Shown one piece after another: positions 1 to 6,733 of a DNA stretch of 25,560 bases. The notes beneath the pieces were generated by a model. The model had not been told where the DNA came from and did no database searches. It saw only the letters and a program-made list of their open reading frames with translations. Origin of the DNA: an uncultured bacterium (GTDB lineage Bacteria; Cyanobacteriota; Vampirovibrionia; Gastranaerophilales; Gastranaerophilaceae). Position 1 is the first letter of the stretch. Every line of letters begins with the position of its first letter. Both the position numbers and the translations under genes were made by a program. The stretch is from the NCBI GenBank assembly GCA_900314375.1, contig OMVC01000066.1:1-25560 (forward strand), in the 5' to 3' direction.

Positions 1-444
1 TGGCCAAATGATATTATGCTGGATGGAGAAAGAAAAATATCAGGAATTTTGTCAGAATCTGTCATAGAAAATGGTAATATTTCAGGAATTGTTTTAGGCA
101 TTGGAGTAAATTTGAACGCAAACCGCAAAGATGTTGATTCTATTCCTGACAGAGTTGCAACAAGTCTTAATTTGGAAATAAATAAAGATGTAAACATGCA
201 GGCTTTTTTAGAGGAATTCATCACAGAATTTTTTAAAAATTATGATGAATTTTTGATAAAAGGTTTTGAATATATAAAAAAAGAATACATTAGAAGAAAT
301 TGCTTCATTAATAAAGATTTAAAAATTCAAATTTTGAATAATATTAAAACCGGATTTGCAAAAGGAGTAAATTCAAACGGAGAATTACTTTTGCAAACGG
401 ATGATAATAAAGAATTAGTATTAAACATGGGAGATATATTATGA
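1..444 (+). CDS. birA: Biotin--[biotin carboxyl carrier protein] ligase, C-terminal part (5' end outside window)
   Basis: This enzyme attaches biotin, through biotinyl-AMP, to the lysine of biotin carrier domains. The reading frame is open from the first base. It begins inside the catalytic domain with the WPNDI motif, followed by RKISGIL, whose Lys contacts biotin and the adenylate in this family, and then a GIGVNLN stretch. The last 45 or so residues form the small beta-rich C-terminal domain of BirA-type ligases. The N-terminal part is missing, so it cannot be seen whether a DNA-binding repressor domain is present. The stop codon overlaps the next start (ATGA), so translation of oadG is probably coupled to it. 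The adjacent oadA encodes a biotinylated protein, which fits a dedicated ligase-substrate operon. The family assignment is firm; substrate choice is inferred from context. Confidence 0.93.
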   Translation, partial: WPNDIMLDGERKISGILSESVIENGNISGIVLGIGVNLNANRKDVDSIPDRVATSLNLEINKDVNMQAFLEEFITEFFKNYDEFLIKGFEYIKKEYIRRNCFINKDLKIQILNNIKTGFAKGVNSNGELLLQTDDNKELVLNMGDIL

Positions 445-674
445 GTAATTTAGGAAACGGACTCGCCTTATTGGCTCTGGGTATGGGTTTTGTATTAGCA
501 TTCCTTTGCATATTGATATTCCTTATGGGGATTATGTCAAAGGTTGTTTTGTGGCTAAACAAAATATTCCCGGAAGCAGTTGAAGAAGTTTCATCAACTG
601 CAAAAAAAGTGGCTTCAAACGTTGATGAAGCAATCGCAGTAGCTATTGCGGCAATAATGGCAAAAAGAAGCTAA
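441..674 (+). CDS. oadG: Sodium-pumping oxaloacetate decarboxylase, gamma subunit (OadG family)
   Basis: This is a 77-residue membrane protein. One hydrophobic segment (about residues 7-34) is followed by a short amphipathic tail ending in an Ala/Ile-rich stretch (DEAIAVAIAAI). OadG proteins typically have this layout: one membrane helix and a tail that docks the alpha subunit onto the membrane beta subunit. The start is set by the overlap with the birA stop and by a GGGAG ribosome site a few bases upstream inside birA. It lies directly before oadA and oadB, giving the gamma-alpha-beta order seen in many decarboxylase operons. Sequence identity is low in this family, so the call rests on size, topology and position. 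A 116-base gap with a strong hairpin separates it from oadA. Confidence 0.85.
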   Translation: MSNLGNGLALLALGMGFVLAFLCILIFLMGIMSKVVLWLNKIFPEAVEEVSSTAKKVASNVDEAIAVAIAAIMAKRS

Positions 675-679
675 CAGAA

Positions 680-760
680 GGCAAGATGGCAAGACGTCAA
701 GTCTATAGTTTTAATATAAATCTTAAATGACTTGATTTCTTTCCCTCTTGTTCTCTTGAC
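680..760 (+). other. Long imperfect hairpin in the oadG-oadA spacer
   Basis: The 116-base spacer between oadG and oadA can fold on itself. Bases 680-694 pair with 746-760 (13 of 15 positions, two of them G-U). Inside that, 697-703 pairs perfectly with 729-735 around a 25-base A/T-rich loop. The left arm carries repeated CAAGA words and the right arm the complementary CTTG words. A weak T-run follows. It could be an RNA processing or attenuation element that sets subunit ratios, or a small palindromic repeat. Nothing else codes here. The pairing is read directly; the function is unknown. Confidence 0.55.
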
Positions 761-790
761 ATTTTGTATTATAAACGAAAGGACAAATAT

Positions 791-2578
791 ATGAGTAAAA
801 AACTGATTAAAGTAATGGATACGTCGTTTAGAGACGGTTTCCAATCTGTTTACGGAGCAAGGGTTTTCGTAGATGATTTTATTCCTGCTCTGCAATCTGC
901 GGTAAAAGCAGGTTTAAAACATTTTGAAGTTGCAGGCGGTGCAAGATTTCAATCACCGATTTTCTACTGTAATGAAAACGCTTTTGAAACAATGGATAAA
1001 ATAAGAGCTGCAGTCGGCCCTGATATTAATCTTCAATCTCTATCAAGAGGGGTTAATGTTGTAGGTTTGGATTCTCAACCTCGTGACGTAATTGATTTAC
1101 ACGCAAAAATGTTTGCAAAGCATGGCGTTACTACAGTTCGTAACTTTGATGCGTTAAATGATGTTAATAACTTATTATATTCAAGCCAATGCATCAAAAA
1201 ACATGGTTTAAGACACGAAGTTACAATTACTATGATGGAATTACCTATCGGCTGCCAAGGAGCTCACGATGTGGATTTCTACGAAAGAGTTTTACGTTCG
1301 ATATTGGATGCAGGAATTGAATTTGATTCATTAGCATTTAAAGATGCTTCAGGAACTTCAGCTCCTCGCAAAGTATTTGAAACAGTAAAAAGAACAAGAG
1401 AAATATTAGGTGCTGATGCGGATATTCGTTTCCATTCACACGAAACTGCAGGTACCGGTTTAGCAGCATATTTAGCAGCATTGGAAGGCGGCGCAAATTG
1501 TATAGACTTGTCTATGAAACCTGTTTCAGGCGGAACTGCTCAACCAGATATCGTTTCTATGTGGCACGCATTAAAAGGTACCGAATACGATTTGGGTATT
1601 GATGTTGAAAAGATTTTGGAAACGGAAGAAATCTTTAAAGAATGTATGAAAGATTATTTCTTACCTCCTGAAGCAATGTCAACAAACCCGATGATTATTC
1701 AATCTCCGTTACCGGGGGGTGCTTTAACAGCAAATACACAAATGCTTCGTGATAACAATTTGATGGATAAATATCCTGAAGTTGTTGCAGCAATGAAAGA
1801 AGTTGTTGAAAAAGGCGGTTTTGGTACATCTGTTACCCCTGTTTCACAATTCTATTTCCAACAGGCGTTTAATAATGTAATGTTCGGCAAATGGAAGAAG
1901 ATTGCGGAGGGTTACGGCAAAATGGTTTTGGGGTATTTTGGTAAAACTCCTTGCGAACCTGACAGTGAAGTTGTAAAAATCGCTCATGAACAGTTAGGTT
2001 TAGAGCCTACAACAGAAACCGTTGTTGATTTGAACGATAAAGACCCGAATAAAGGTCTTGAAGTTGCTAAAAAACGTTTGGAAGAAGCAGGTTTGGAAGT
2101 AAATGATGAGAACTTGTTTATTTCAGCAGCTTGTAAAGAAAAAGGTATCTTATTCCTGCAAGGTAAAGGTACAATCGGTGTTCGTAAAAATGAAGCTAAA
2201 TCCGAGCCAAAAGCTGCAGGTAATGATACAAACGGCTACACTGTTACCGTCAATGGTAAAAAATATGCAGTAGCATTAGAAGGTGATAAAGCAACAGTAA
2301 ACGGTAAATTGTTTGACTTTAGCGTAAAAGAAGGTATTGAAGCTAAGGCTAATGTCGATGGTGAAGGAACACCTGTTAAAGCCGCATTACCGGGGAATGT
2401 GTTAAAAGTTTTGGTATCAGAAGGCGATACAATTTCGGAAGGTGATGTTATTGCTGTTGTAGAAGCTATGAAAATGGAAACAGAAATTAAATCTCCTGTA
2501 TCGGGTACTGTTAAATCCGTTGAAATAGAAGTCGGTAATAAAGTCCAAAACGGACAAGTATTGGTAACAATCGGTTAG
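791..2578 (+). CDS. oadA: Oxaloacetate decarboxylase alpha subunit / pyruvate carboxylase subunit B-like biotin protein
   Basis: The protein is a carboxyltransferase of 595 residues with a C-terminal biotin domain. The N-terminal TIM-barrel has DTSFRDGFQS (metal-binding Asp), a FKDASG lysine motif, RFHSHETAG with the paired metal His residues, and PVSGGTAQP. A conserved middle region and a linker lead to the biotinyl domain, where EAMKM places the biotin-bearing lysine at residue 561. The start at 791 is preferred over an in-frame ATG at 764 because AAAGGAC lies 8 bases upstream. It should transfer CO2 from oxaloacetate to biotin, which OadB then decarboxylates. Several motifs differ from the textbook OadA, for example KDASG in place of KDMAG. 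From memory this resembles the type annotated pyruvate carboxylase B in Campylobacter relatives. The neighbouring oadB and oadG favour the Na+-pump role. Confidence 0.9.
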   Translation: MSKKLIKVMDTSFRDGFQSVYGARVFVDDFIPALQSAVKAGLKHFEVAGGARFQSPIFYCNENAFETMDKIRAAVGPDINLQSLSRGVNVVGLDSQPRDVIDLHAKMFAKHGVTTVRNFDALNDVNNLLYSSQCIKKHGLRHEVTITMMELPIGCQGAHDVDFYERVLRSILDAGIEFDSLAFKDASGTSAPRKVFETVKRTREILGADADIRFHSHETAGTGLAAYLAALEGGANCIDLSMKPVSGGTAQPDIVSMWHALKGTEYDLGIDVEKILETEEIFKECMKDYFLPPEAMSTNPMIIQSPLPGGALTANTQMLRDNNLMDKYPEVVAAMKEVVEKGGFGTSVTPVSQFYFQQAFNNVMFGKWKKIAEGYGKMVLGYFGKTPCEPDSEVVKIAHEQLGLEPTTETVVDLNDKDPNKGLEVAKKRLEEAGLEVNDENLFISAACKEKGILFLQGKGTIGVRKNEAKSEPKAAGNDTNGYTVTVNGKKYAVALEGDKATVNGKLFDFSVKEGIEAKANVDGEGTPVKAALPGNVLKVLVSEGDTISEGDVIAVVEAMKMETEIKSPVSGTVKSVEIEVGNKVQNGQVLVTIG

Positions 2579-2588
2579 GGGGCATAGA

Positions 2589-3806
2589 ATGGATATTACG
2601 GAAGGTTTAATAAATCTATGGCAAAATACCGGATTGTATAACATGATGGCAAAGCCTGACCCTGCTATAACAAATTCTGTAGAGCAATTTTTACATCAAT
2701 TCGGGCATCCGATAATGTTATTGATTTGCTTATTTTTGTTATGGCTTGGGATAAAAAAGCAATACGAACCGTTGTTATTGGTTCCGATTGCATTCGGCGG
2801 AATTTTATCAAATATTCCTTTTTTGGATCCTGCTGATGCAATTGCCGGTCCTACGGGATTCTTGGGAATAATTTTTGAAGCAGGTATTCACAAAGGAATA
2901 TTCCCGTTAATAATCTTTATGGGTGTTGGTGCAATGACTGATTTCGGTCCGCTAATTGCAAACCCTAAAATGGCACTATTGGGCGGAGCTGCACAGTTTG
3001 GTATCTTTGGTGCGCTGTTGTTAGCATTGTGTATTTGCGGATTTACATTACCGCAAGCAGGAGCAATAGGTATTATCGGTGGTGCGGACGGCCCTACATC
3101 AATATTCGTAACTTCAAAGCTTGCGCCTGAATTGTTAGGGGCAATTGCTGTTGCCGCATATTCATATATGGCATTAGTTCCTGTTATTCAACCGCCTATT
3201 ATGAAATTATTTACAACAAAAGAAGAACGTGTTATACAAATGGAACAATTAAGACCTGTTTCAAAACGTGAAAAAATCGTATTCCCACTAATAATACTAT
3301 TTATGTGTATTATTTTATTACCTTCAGCGTGTCCGTTAGTCGGGGCATTCACTTTCGGTAATTTATGTAAAGAATGCGGTTGTGTTGAAAGATTGTCTGA
3401 CACTATGCAAAATGCTTTAATAAATATTATTACAATATTTTTAGGTTTAACTGTGGGGTCAAAACTTTCAGCAGAACAGTTCTTAACAATTCAAACCTTA
3501 TATATTTTAGGTTTAGGCATAATTGCATTCTCGTTTGCTACGGGAGCCGGAGTTTTGATGGCAAAACTTATGAACTGCTGTGAAATCGTTGCGGCAAAAA
3601 TCGGAAAACGTGAGCCAAAACTTATTAATCCGTTAATTGGTTCTGCGGGTGTATCTGCCGTTCCGATGGCTGCAAGAGTATCAAATAAAGTAGGTTTGGA
3701 ATATAATTCTCAAAACTATTTATTGATGCATGCTATGGGACCTAATGTATCAGGCGTTATAGGTTCTGCAGTTGCAGCAGGTATTTTGCTTGCATTATGC
3801 AAATAA
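2589..3806 (+). CDS. oadB: Sodium ion-translocating decarboxylase, beta subunit
   Basis: This is an integral membrane protein of 405 residues with many hydrophobic segments. It catalyses carboxybiotin decarboxylation and Na+ export. Hallmarks of the family are present: GGADGPTSI, containing the Asp implicated in Na+ and proton handling, followed by the VIQPP region, the ERLSDT segment, and the C-terminal pair GSAGVSAVPMAARVS and HAMGPNVSG. The start is preceded by a run of five G (GGGGGCATAGA), and the gene follows oadA by 10 bases, so the two are co-transcribed. Length and motifs match the family, with no sign of truncation. Methylmalonyl-CoA and glutaconyl-CoA decarboxylases use the same beta subunit; the OadA-type partner here points to an oxaloacetate-type substrate. 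Confidence 0.96.
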   Translation: MDITEGLINLWQNTGLYNMMAKPDPAITNSVEQFLHQFGHPIMLLICLFLLWLGIKKQYEPLLLVPIAFGGILSNIPFLDPADAIAGPTGFLGIIFEAGIHKGIFPLIIFMGVGAMTDFGPLIANPKMALLGGAAQFGIFGALLLALCICGFTLPQAGAIGIIGGADGPTSIFVTSKLAPELLGAIAVAAYSYMALVPVIQPPIMKLFTTKEERVIQMEQLRPVSKREKIVFPLIILFMCIILLPSACPLVGAFTFGNLCKECGCVERLSDTMQNALINIITIFLGLTVGSKLSAEQFLTIQTLYILGLGIIAFSFATGAGVLMAKLMNCCEIVAAKIGKREPKLINPLIGSAGVSAVPMAARVSNKVGLEYNSQNYLLMHAMGPNVSGVIGSAVAAGILLALCK

Positions 3807-3822
3807 AGAATGCAGCATCTAA

Positions 3823-3850
3823 AAAAAGGAAGGTTTTCACCTTCCTTTTT
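3823..3850 (+). terminator. Bidirectional rho-independent terminator after oadB
   Basis: A perfect 12-base-pair stem (AAAAAGGAAGGT with its complement) has a 4-base loop TTTC. It lies 17 bases past the oadB stop and runs into a T-tract. Because the left arm begins with A's, the same hairpin also ends with T's on the other strand. It can therefore serve the convergent small gene that ends at 3870. Confidence 0.88.
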
Positions 3851-3869
3851 TATTACTTACTTTTCTTAC

Positions 3870-4217
3870 TTACCTTTTAGATTGCCAAAAACTATTATCA
3901 TTCATAACTTGCTTTAGTAAATCTATAAAGGCCATTTTATCCTCATCATGTACATAATCAGGGTCTTTTATTTCTTTTCTTTTTATTTTCCCGTTTATAC
4001 CATTTTTTATCGATATATAATTTTTATCTTTTATTTGAGAAAAATATGATATCGTTATATCATCCGGATGAAGCAGCGCATATTTATCTAATGTTTCAAA
4101 AGTATCATATCCTGCTGTTCTATATGCAGATTTTACAAATTTTTGAATACGTTCGTCATTATTTATTAATTTTGCCTGAAAATTAATTTTGCCGACATTT
4201 ACAGAATCTACACGCAT
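3870..4217 (-). CDS. Unknown 115-residue protein with N-terminal NFQAK tag
   Basis: No known family is recognised. The protein starts MRVDSVNVGKINFQAKL and continues as a charged, mostly soluble sequence with no signal peptide or membrane helix. The ATG at 4217 is chosen because AAAGGAG lies at the right distance upstream; an in-frame ATG at 4238 precedes that ribosome site. The first 20 residues closely resemble those of the gene at 4869, although the rest of the two proteins is unrelated. It is convergent with oadB and shares its terminator. It is divergent from the formyltransferase-like gene, so the 67-base gap must hold promoters for both. Function is unknown; it is a real gene judging by its ribosome site and its shared tag. 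Confidence 0.75.
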   Translation of the reverse strand: MRVDSVNVGKINFQAKLINNDERIQKFVKSAYRTAGYDTFETLDKYALLHPDDITISYFSQIKDKNYISIKNGINGKIKRKEIKDPDYVHDEDKMAFIDLLKQVMNDNSFWQSKR

Positions 4218-4284
4218 AAAAACTCCTTTTTGTATCACAAAACATAAACAAATATTTTTTTGCTATTTGTAGTAATATTTTATT

Positions 4285-4764
4285 ATGAAAAAACTAGCAA
4301 TACAAAAAAGTAATATCTCGCAAGAATTAACAACATATTTCTTAAATAAAGATGTTGATGTATGTGAATTTTTGACTGTTGATGATATAGATTATGATTT
4401 ATTTGATTTAATTGTAGTGGATGACTATGAGTATGAACTTCCGATAAATTCTATAAACATACACTCATCATTACTTCCTGCTTTTCCGCAAAAAGATGCA
4501 ATAGAAAAAGCTTTTATGTACGGAGTTAAAATAAGCGGAATAACTATCAGCAATAACAACAATATTATTGCACAGTATCCGGTTTTTATTTCAACAGACA
4601 TGCATTTTGACGAATTTAAGCAAGAAATTATGAAAGCAAAACTGCAACTATCAAAAATGATAATTTTGGATATACTTACAAATAGAGCCATAGACCATGA
4701 ATATTTACAGCCTGATTTGAATAATAAACCATGTCAGTGCGTTAATTGTAAGGGATGTCATTAA
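4285..4764 (+). CDS. PurN-like formyltransferase-fold protein, degenerate, with C-terminal Cys cluster
   Basis: The middle of this 159-residue protein matches the formyltransferase family (PurN, Fmt). The segment INIHSSLLPAFP contains the N-x-H pair of the active site. It is followed by AIEKAFMYGVKISGITIS and then IIAQYPVFI, all in PurN order. The loop that normally supplies the catalytic Asp (V-D-x-G-x-D-T-G-P in PurN) is replaced by a few Asn residues. The N-terminal substrate-binding half is also shorter: about 65 residues precede NIH, against roughly 105 in PurN. The protein ends in C-x-C-x2-C-x2-C (Cys150, 152, 155, 158), a possible metal or Fe-S site. It is therefore probably not an active GAR transformylase; a binding or regulatory role is possible. 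No clear Shine-Dalgarno site precedes the ATG. Confidence 0.72.
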   Translation: MKKLAIQKSNISQELTTYFLNKDVDVCEFLTVDDIDYDLFDLIVVDDYEYELPINSINIHSSLLPAFPQKDAIEKAFMYGVKISGITISNNNNIIAQYPVFISTDMHFDEFKQEIMKAKLQLSKMIILDILTNRAIDHEYLQPDLNNKPCQCVNCKGCH

Positions 4765-4828
4765 GTTTTGTAAATAATACCAGCAAATTTTATATTTAGA
4801 TTACTTACACTATAAGGGATAATTAAAT

Positions 4829-4847
4829 TAGGAAATAAAATTTCCTA
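4829..4847 (+). other. Short inverted repeat in the leader of the 4869 gene
   Basis: An 8-base perfect inverted repeat (TAGGAAAT, spacer AAA, ATTTCCTA) lies 21 bases before the start codon and just upstream of the AAAGGA ribosome site. It could be a small mRNA hairpin or a repressor half-site pair. No T-tract follows, so it is not a typical terminator. Confidence 0.35.
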
Positions 4848-4868
4848 CATAACCGGAAAGGAAAAACC

Positions 4869-5555
4869 ATGAGAATATCAAAAATAAGTAGTAATAACCC
4901 GAATTTTCAAGCGCGTATAAAAATTAATAAAGCCGGCGTTAAAAATTTAATAAGTAATGTAAGTGATATGACAAAAATCAGTACACATTCAAGCGCATCT
5001 ACTTCAAGCGGAATCGCAGAAATTACAGCTTTCCCTGCGGATTTGAACTCAAAAGAGCCATACCTTTTAGGACAAATTACCAATAATTCAGAGGCAATAA
5101 ATTTAAAATTTGAAGAAATTTCAACAAGAAATATAAAGACATCAGAAATTGAAGATCCCGAGGCTTTTAAAGATATGGGTAAATCATCAGCTTTAGTTGG
5201 ATTAGGAGCTAGTTCTACTACATCCGGAATAGGTTCGCACGGGGCAGCAATTGCATCTGCATTTGACCAATCAGCATATTATCCTAATTCATCATATCCG
5301 TATTCAGCTTATGAAAACATTTATCTCAATGCACCGGAAAAGTGCGCAATCTTCATGGAAGATATTACAAGATATGTCAATGATTTTCTATATGACCCGA
5401 GAGGATCCGCAGGAAATGAATTGGCAAGCTTGGATTCAACCATATCATCAGGTTTAGGATACTTTTTCAACTTCCTTGGTTCTAATGCGTTTAAGACTAA
5501 TAGTGAAGCTTTAGCTAAAAAAGCTAATGATTTAAACAAAAATATCCCTTCATAA
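4869..5555 (+). CDS. Unknown 228-residue protein with N-terminal NFQAR tag
   Basis: No known family is recognised. It begins MRISKISSNNPNFQARIKIN, which shares the MR-(I/V) start and the NFQA-(K/R) motif with the gene ending at 3870. A Ser/Thr/Gly-rich stretch follows (about residues 40-50 and 105-130), then a Tyr/Ser/Pro/Asn-rich patch (about 137-155) and a helical C-terminal part. There is no Sec signal peptide or membrane helix. The start is supported by GGAAAGG upstream. The low-complexity middle suggests a flexible linker between the tag and a C-terminal helical segment. The gene is co-oriented with its neighbours but has its own leader. A 14-base-pair hairpin follows the stop and may act as its terminator. 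Function is unknown. Confidence 0.75.
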   Translation: MRISKISSNNPNFQARIKINKAGVKNLISNVSDMTKISTHSSASTSSGIAEITAFPADLNSKEPYLLGQITNNSEAINLKFEEISTRNIKTSEIEDPEAFKDMGKSSALVGLGASSTTSGIGSHGAAIASAFDQSAYYPNSSYPYSAYENIYLNAPEKCAIFMEDITRYVNDFLYDPRGSAGNELASLDSTISSGLGYFFNFLGSNAFKTNSEALAKKANDLNKNIPS

Positions 5556-5589
5556 AAATTAATATTTAAACCCAAAATAGCAACAATTT

Positions 5590-5631
5590 ACATCACCGTT
5601 CTTATTATTTATAACAAAAGAATGGTGATGT
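5590..5631 (+). promoter_or_regulatory. Hairpin covering the ribosome binding site of the acyltransferase-like gene
   Basis: Bases 5590-5603 pair with 5618-5631 (14 base pairs, one of them G-U) around a 14-base A/T loop. The right arm contains GGTGAT (5624-5629), a good match to the end of the anti-Shine-Dalgarno sequence. It sits 9 bases before the ATG at 5639, so the ribosome site is buried in the stem. The hairpin also lies 35 bases after the preceding stop and may be a weak terminator, though the T-tract after it is poor. Confidence 0.5.
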
Positions 5632-5638
5632 GTTTATT

Positions 5639-6733
5639 ATGAATATTACCCCGATAAATAGTTATAATAGTTATAACTACAGCAACAATAAAATAAATTA
5701 TAAAAATTCGACAACATTTTGTGCTCTTACTTCAAAAGCCGTTTCAGAAAGCGGCTTGCGACATGCTGAATACGGTTTAAGAATATTAGCTAATAAAATT
5801 ACTGATTTATTTGAAGGTAAAACTGTTAAGCTATTAACTAAAAACATTTCAGAAATTCAACCTGAATCAAATGAACGATACTTGGCTCAACTGGATGCAA
5901 TAAGCAGATTGTACGCAACCGGAAAAGATATAGATGTAAACATAGAAGATAAAATCCTTGAAAAAATCGCTCAAAAAGGACATTCCACCATATTTATAAT
6001 GAATCACTCAAACCAAAGTCAAGACCCTTCCATGCTTGCCGTACTTAATATGCTTTTAACAGAAGAATATCAAAAAGCAGGAAAAACCAACAATTTTCCT
6101 TTACCAAAAATTATATTGAATAAGGATATACTCACAACAATGAATCCCACAAAACGCAAAGCATTTGAAGCATTTGGCGCGATTGGAATTGATGCAAGTA
6201 TAAATGGCAGCGATAAATCACTCAATGCAAGAATATTTTTACCATTGATAAAGGATTTTATCAAAAATAAATGCAATATATTTATCTTCCCTGAGGGGAA
6301 ATTGGCTGTTAGAAAAGATTTGCCACTCGAAGACAGATTTCAATCAGGAGTTGCAGAAATGATTAATAAAATCCTTGGAATAAAAAAGGAGGTTACGGTT
6401 GTACCGGTTGGTTTCTCTTATGGAAAAGGTGACCTAAAGAATTTAACAGCTATGCAAATCGGAGAACCTGTTACTTTTACAAGAGAAGGGAAAAACACAA
6501 CAACAACTTCAGGTTCTATTTTAACATCAGAATTTGCAGATAAAAATTTTGTATCATTTTTTAAAAAGCACGAAGGAGAAGAAAATATAATAATTACAAA
6601 AGAAGGAATACCTGTTACACCGGAAAAAATTGCAGGCTTTATAAAAAGTATTCTAACTGAAAATCTTGATATTTGCTCAAAAGAAGCAAAAACCAGAATA
6701 AAAGAGACGACAGAACAAACCCAGTTATACTAA
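5639..6733 (+). CDS. PlsC-like glycerophospholipid acyltransferase, variant, tagged N-terminus
   Basis: The protein is 364 residues long. The core has the acyltransferase motif NHSNQSQDP (His123, Asp129) and FPEG (217-220), with a downstream RFQSGVAE segment. These correspond to motifs I and III of the PlsC/GPAT superfamily, which moves acyl groups onto glycerol phosphates. The spacing between His and Asp is five residues rather than the usual four. The first 35 residues are Asn/Tyr/Ser-rich and end in TTFCALTSK, a looser form of the NFQA tag seen in the two preceding tagged genes. No membrane helix is obvious. ATG at 5639 is preferred to GTG at 5630, which lies within the hairpin stem. The stop overlaps the convergent glcD-like stop by 4 bases. 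The family is likely; the exact acceptor is unknown. Confidence 0.75.
   Translation: MNITPINSYNSYNYSNNKINYKNSTTFCALTSKAVSESGLRHAEYGLRILANKITDLFEGKTVKLLTKNISEIQPESNERYLAQLDAISRLYATGKDIDVNIEDKILEKIAQKGHSTIFIMNHSNQSQDPSMLAVLNMLLTEEYQKAGKTNNFPLPKIILNKDILTTMNPTKRKAFEAFGAIGIDASINGSDKSLNARIFLPLIKDFIKNKCNIFIFPEGKLAVRKDLPLEDRFQSGVAEMINKILGIKKEVTVVPVGFSYGKGDLKNLTAMQIGEPVTFTREGKNTTTTSGSILTSEFADKNFVSFFKKHEGEENIIITKEGIPVTPEKIAGFIKSILTENLDICSKEAKTRIKETTEQTQLY

Noticed and set aside
756..772. TTGACA and TATTAT before oadA as a promoter
   Set aside because: The two boxes are only 5 bases apart, and TTGAC is part of the hairpin right arm; no -10 box lies at proper distance from TTGACA.
671..895. Minus-strand open frame of 74 codons across the oadG-oadA spacer
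   Set aside because: It overlaps the certain oadA start on the other strand, has no ribosome site and no recognisable product.
5251..5457. Plus-strand 68-codon frame inside the tagged 228-residue gene
   Set aside because: It lies in another frame of a supported gene and has no ribosome site or family match.
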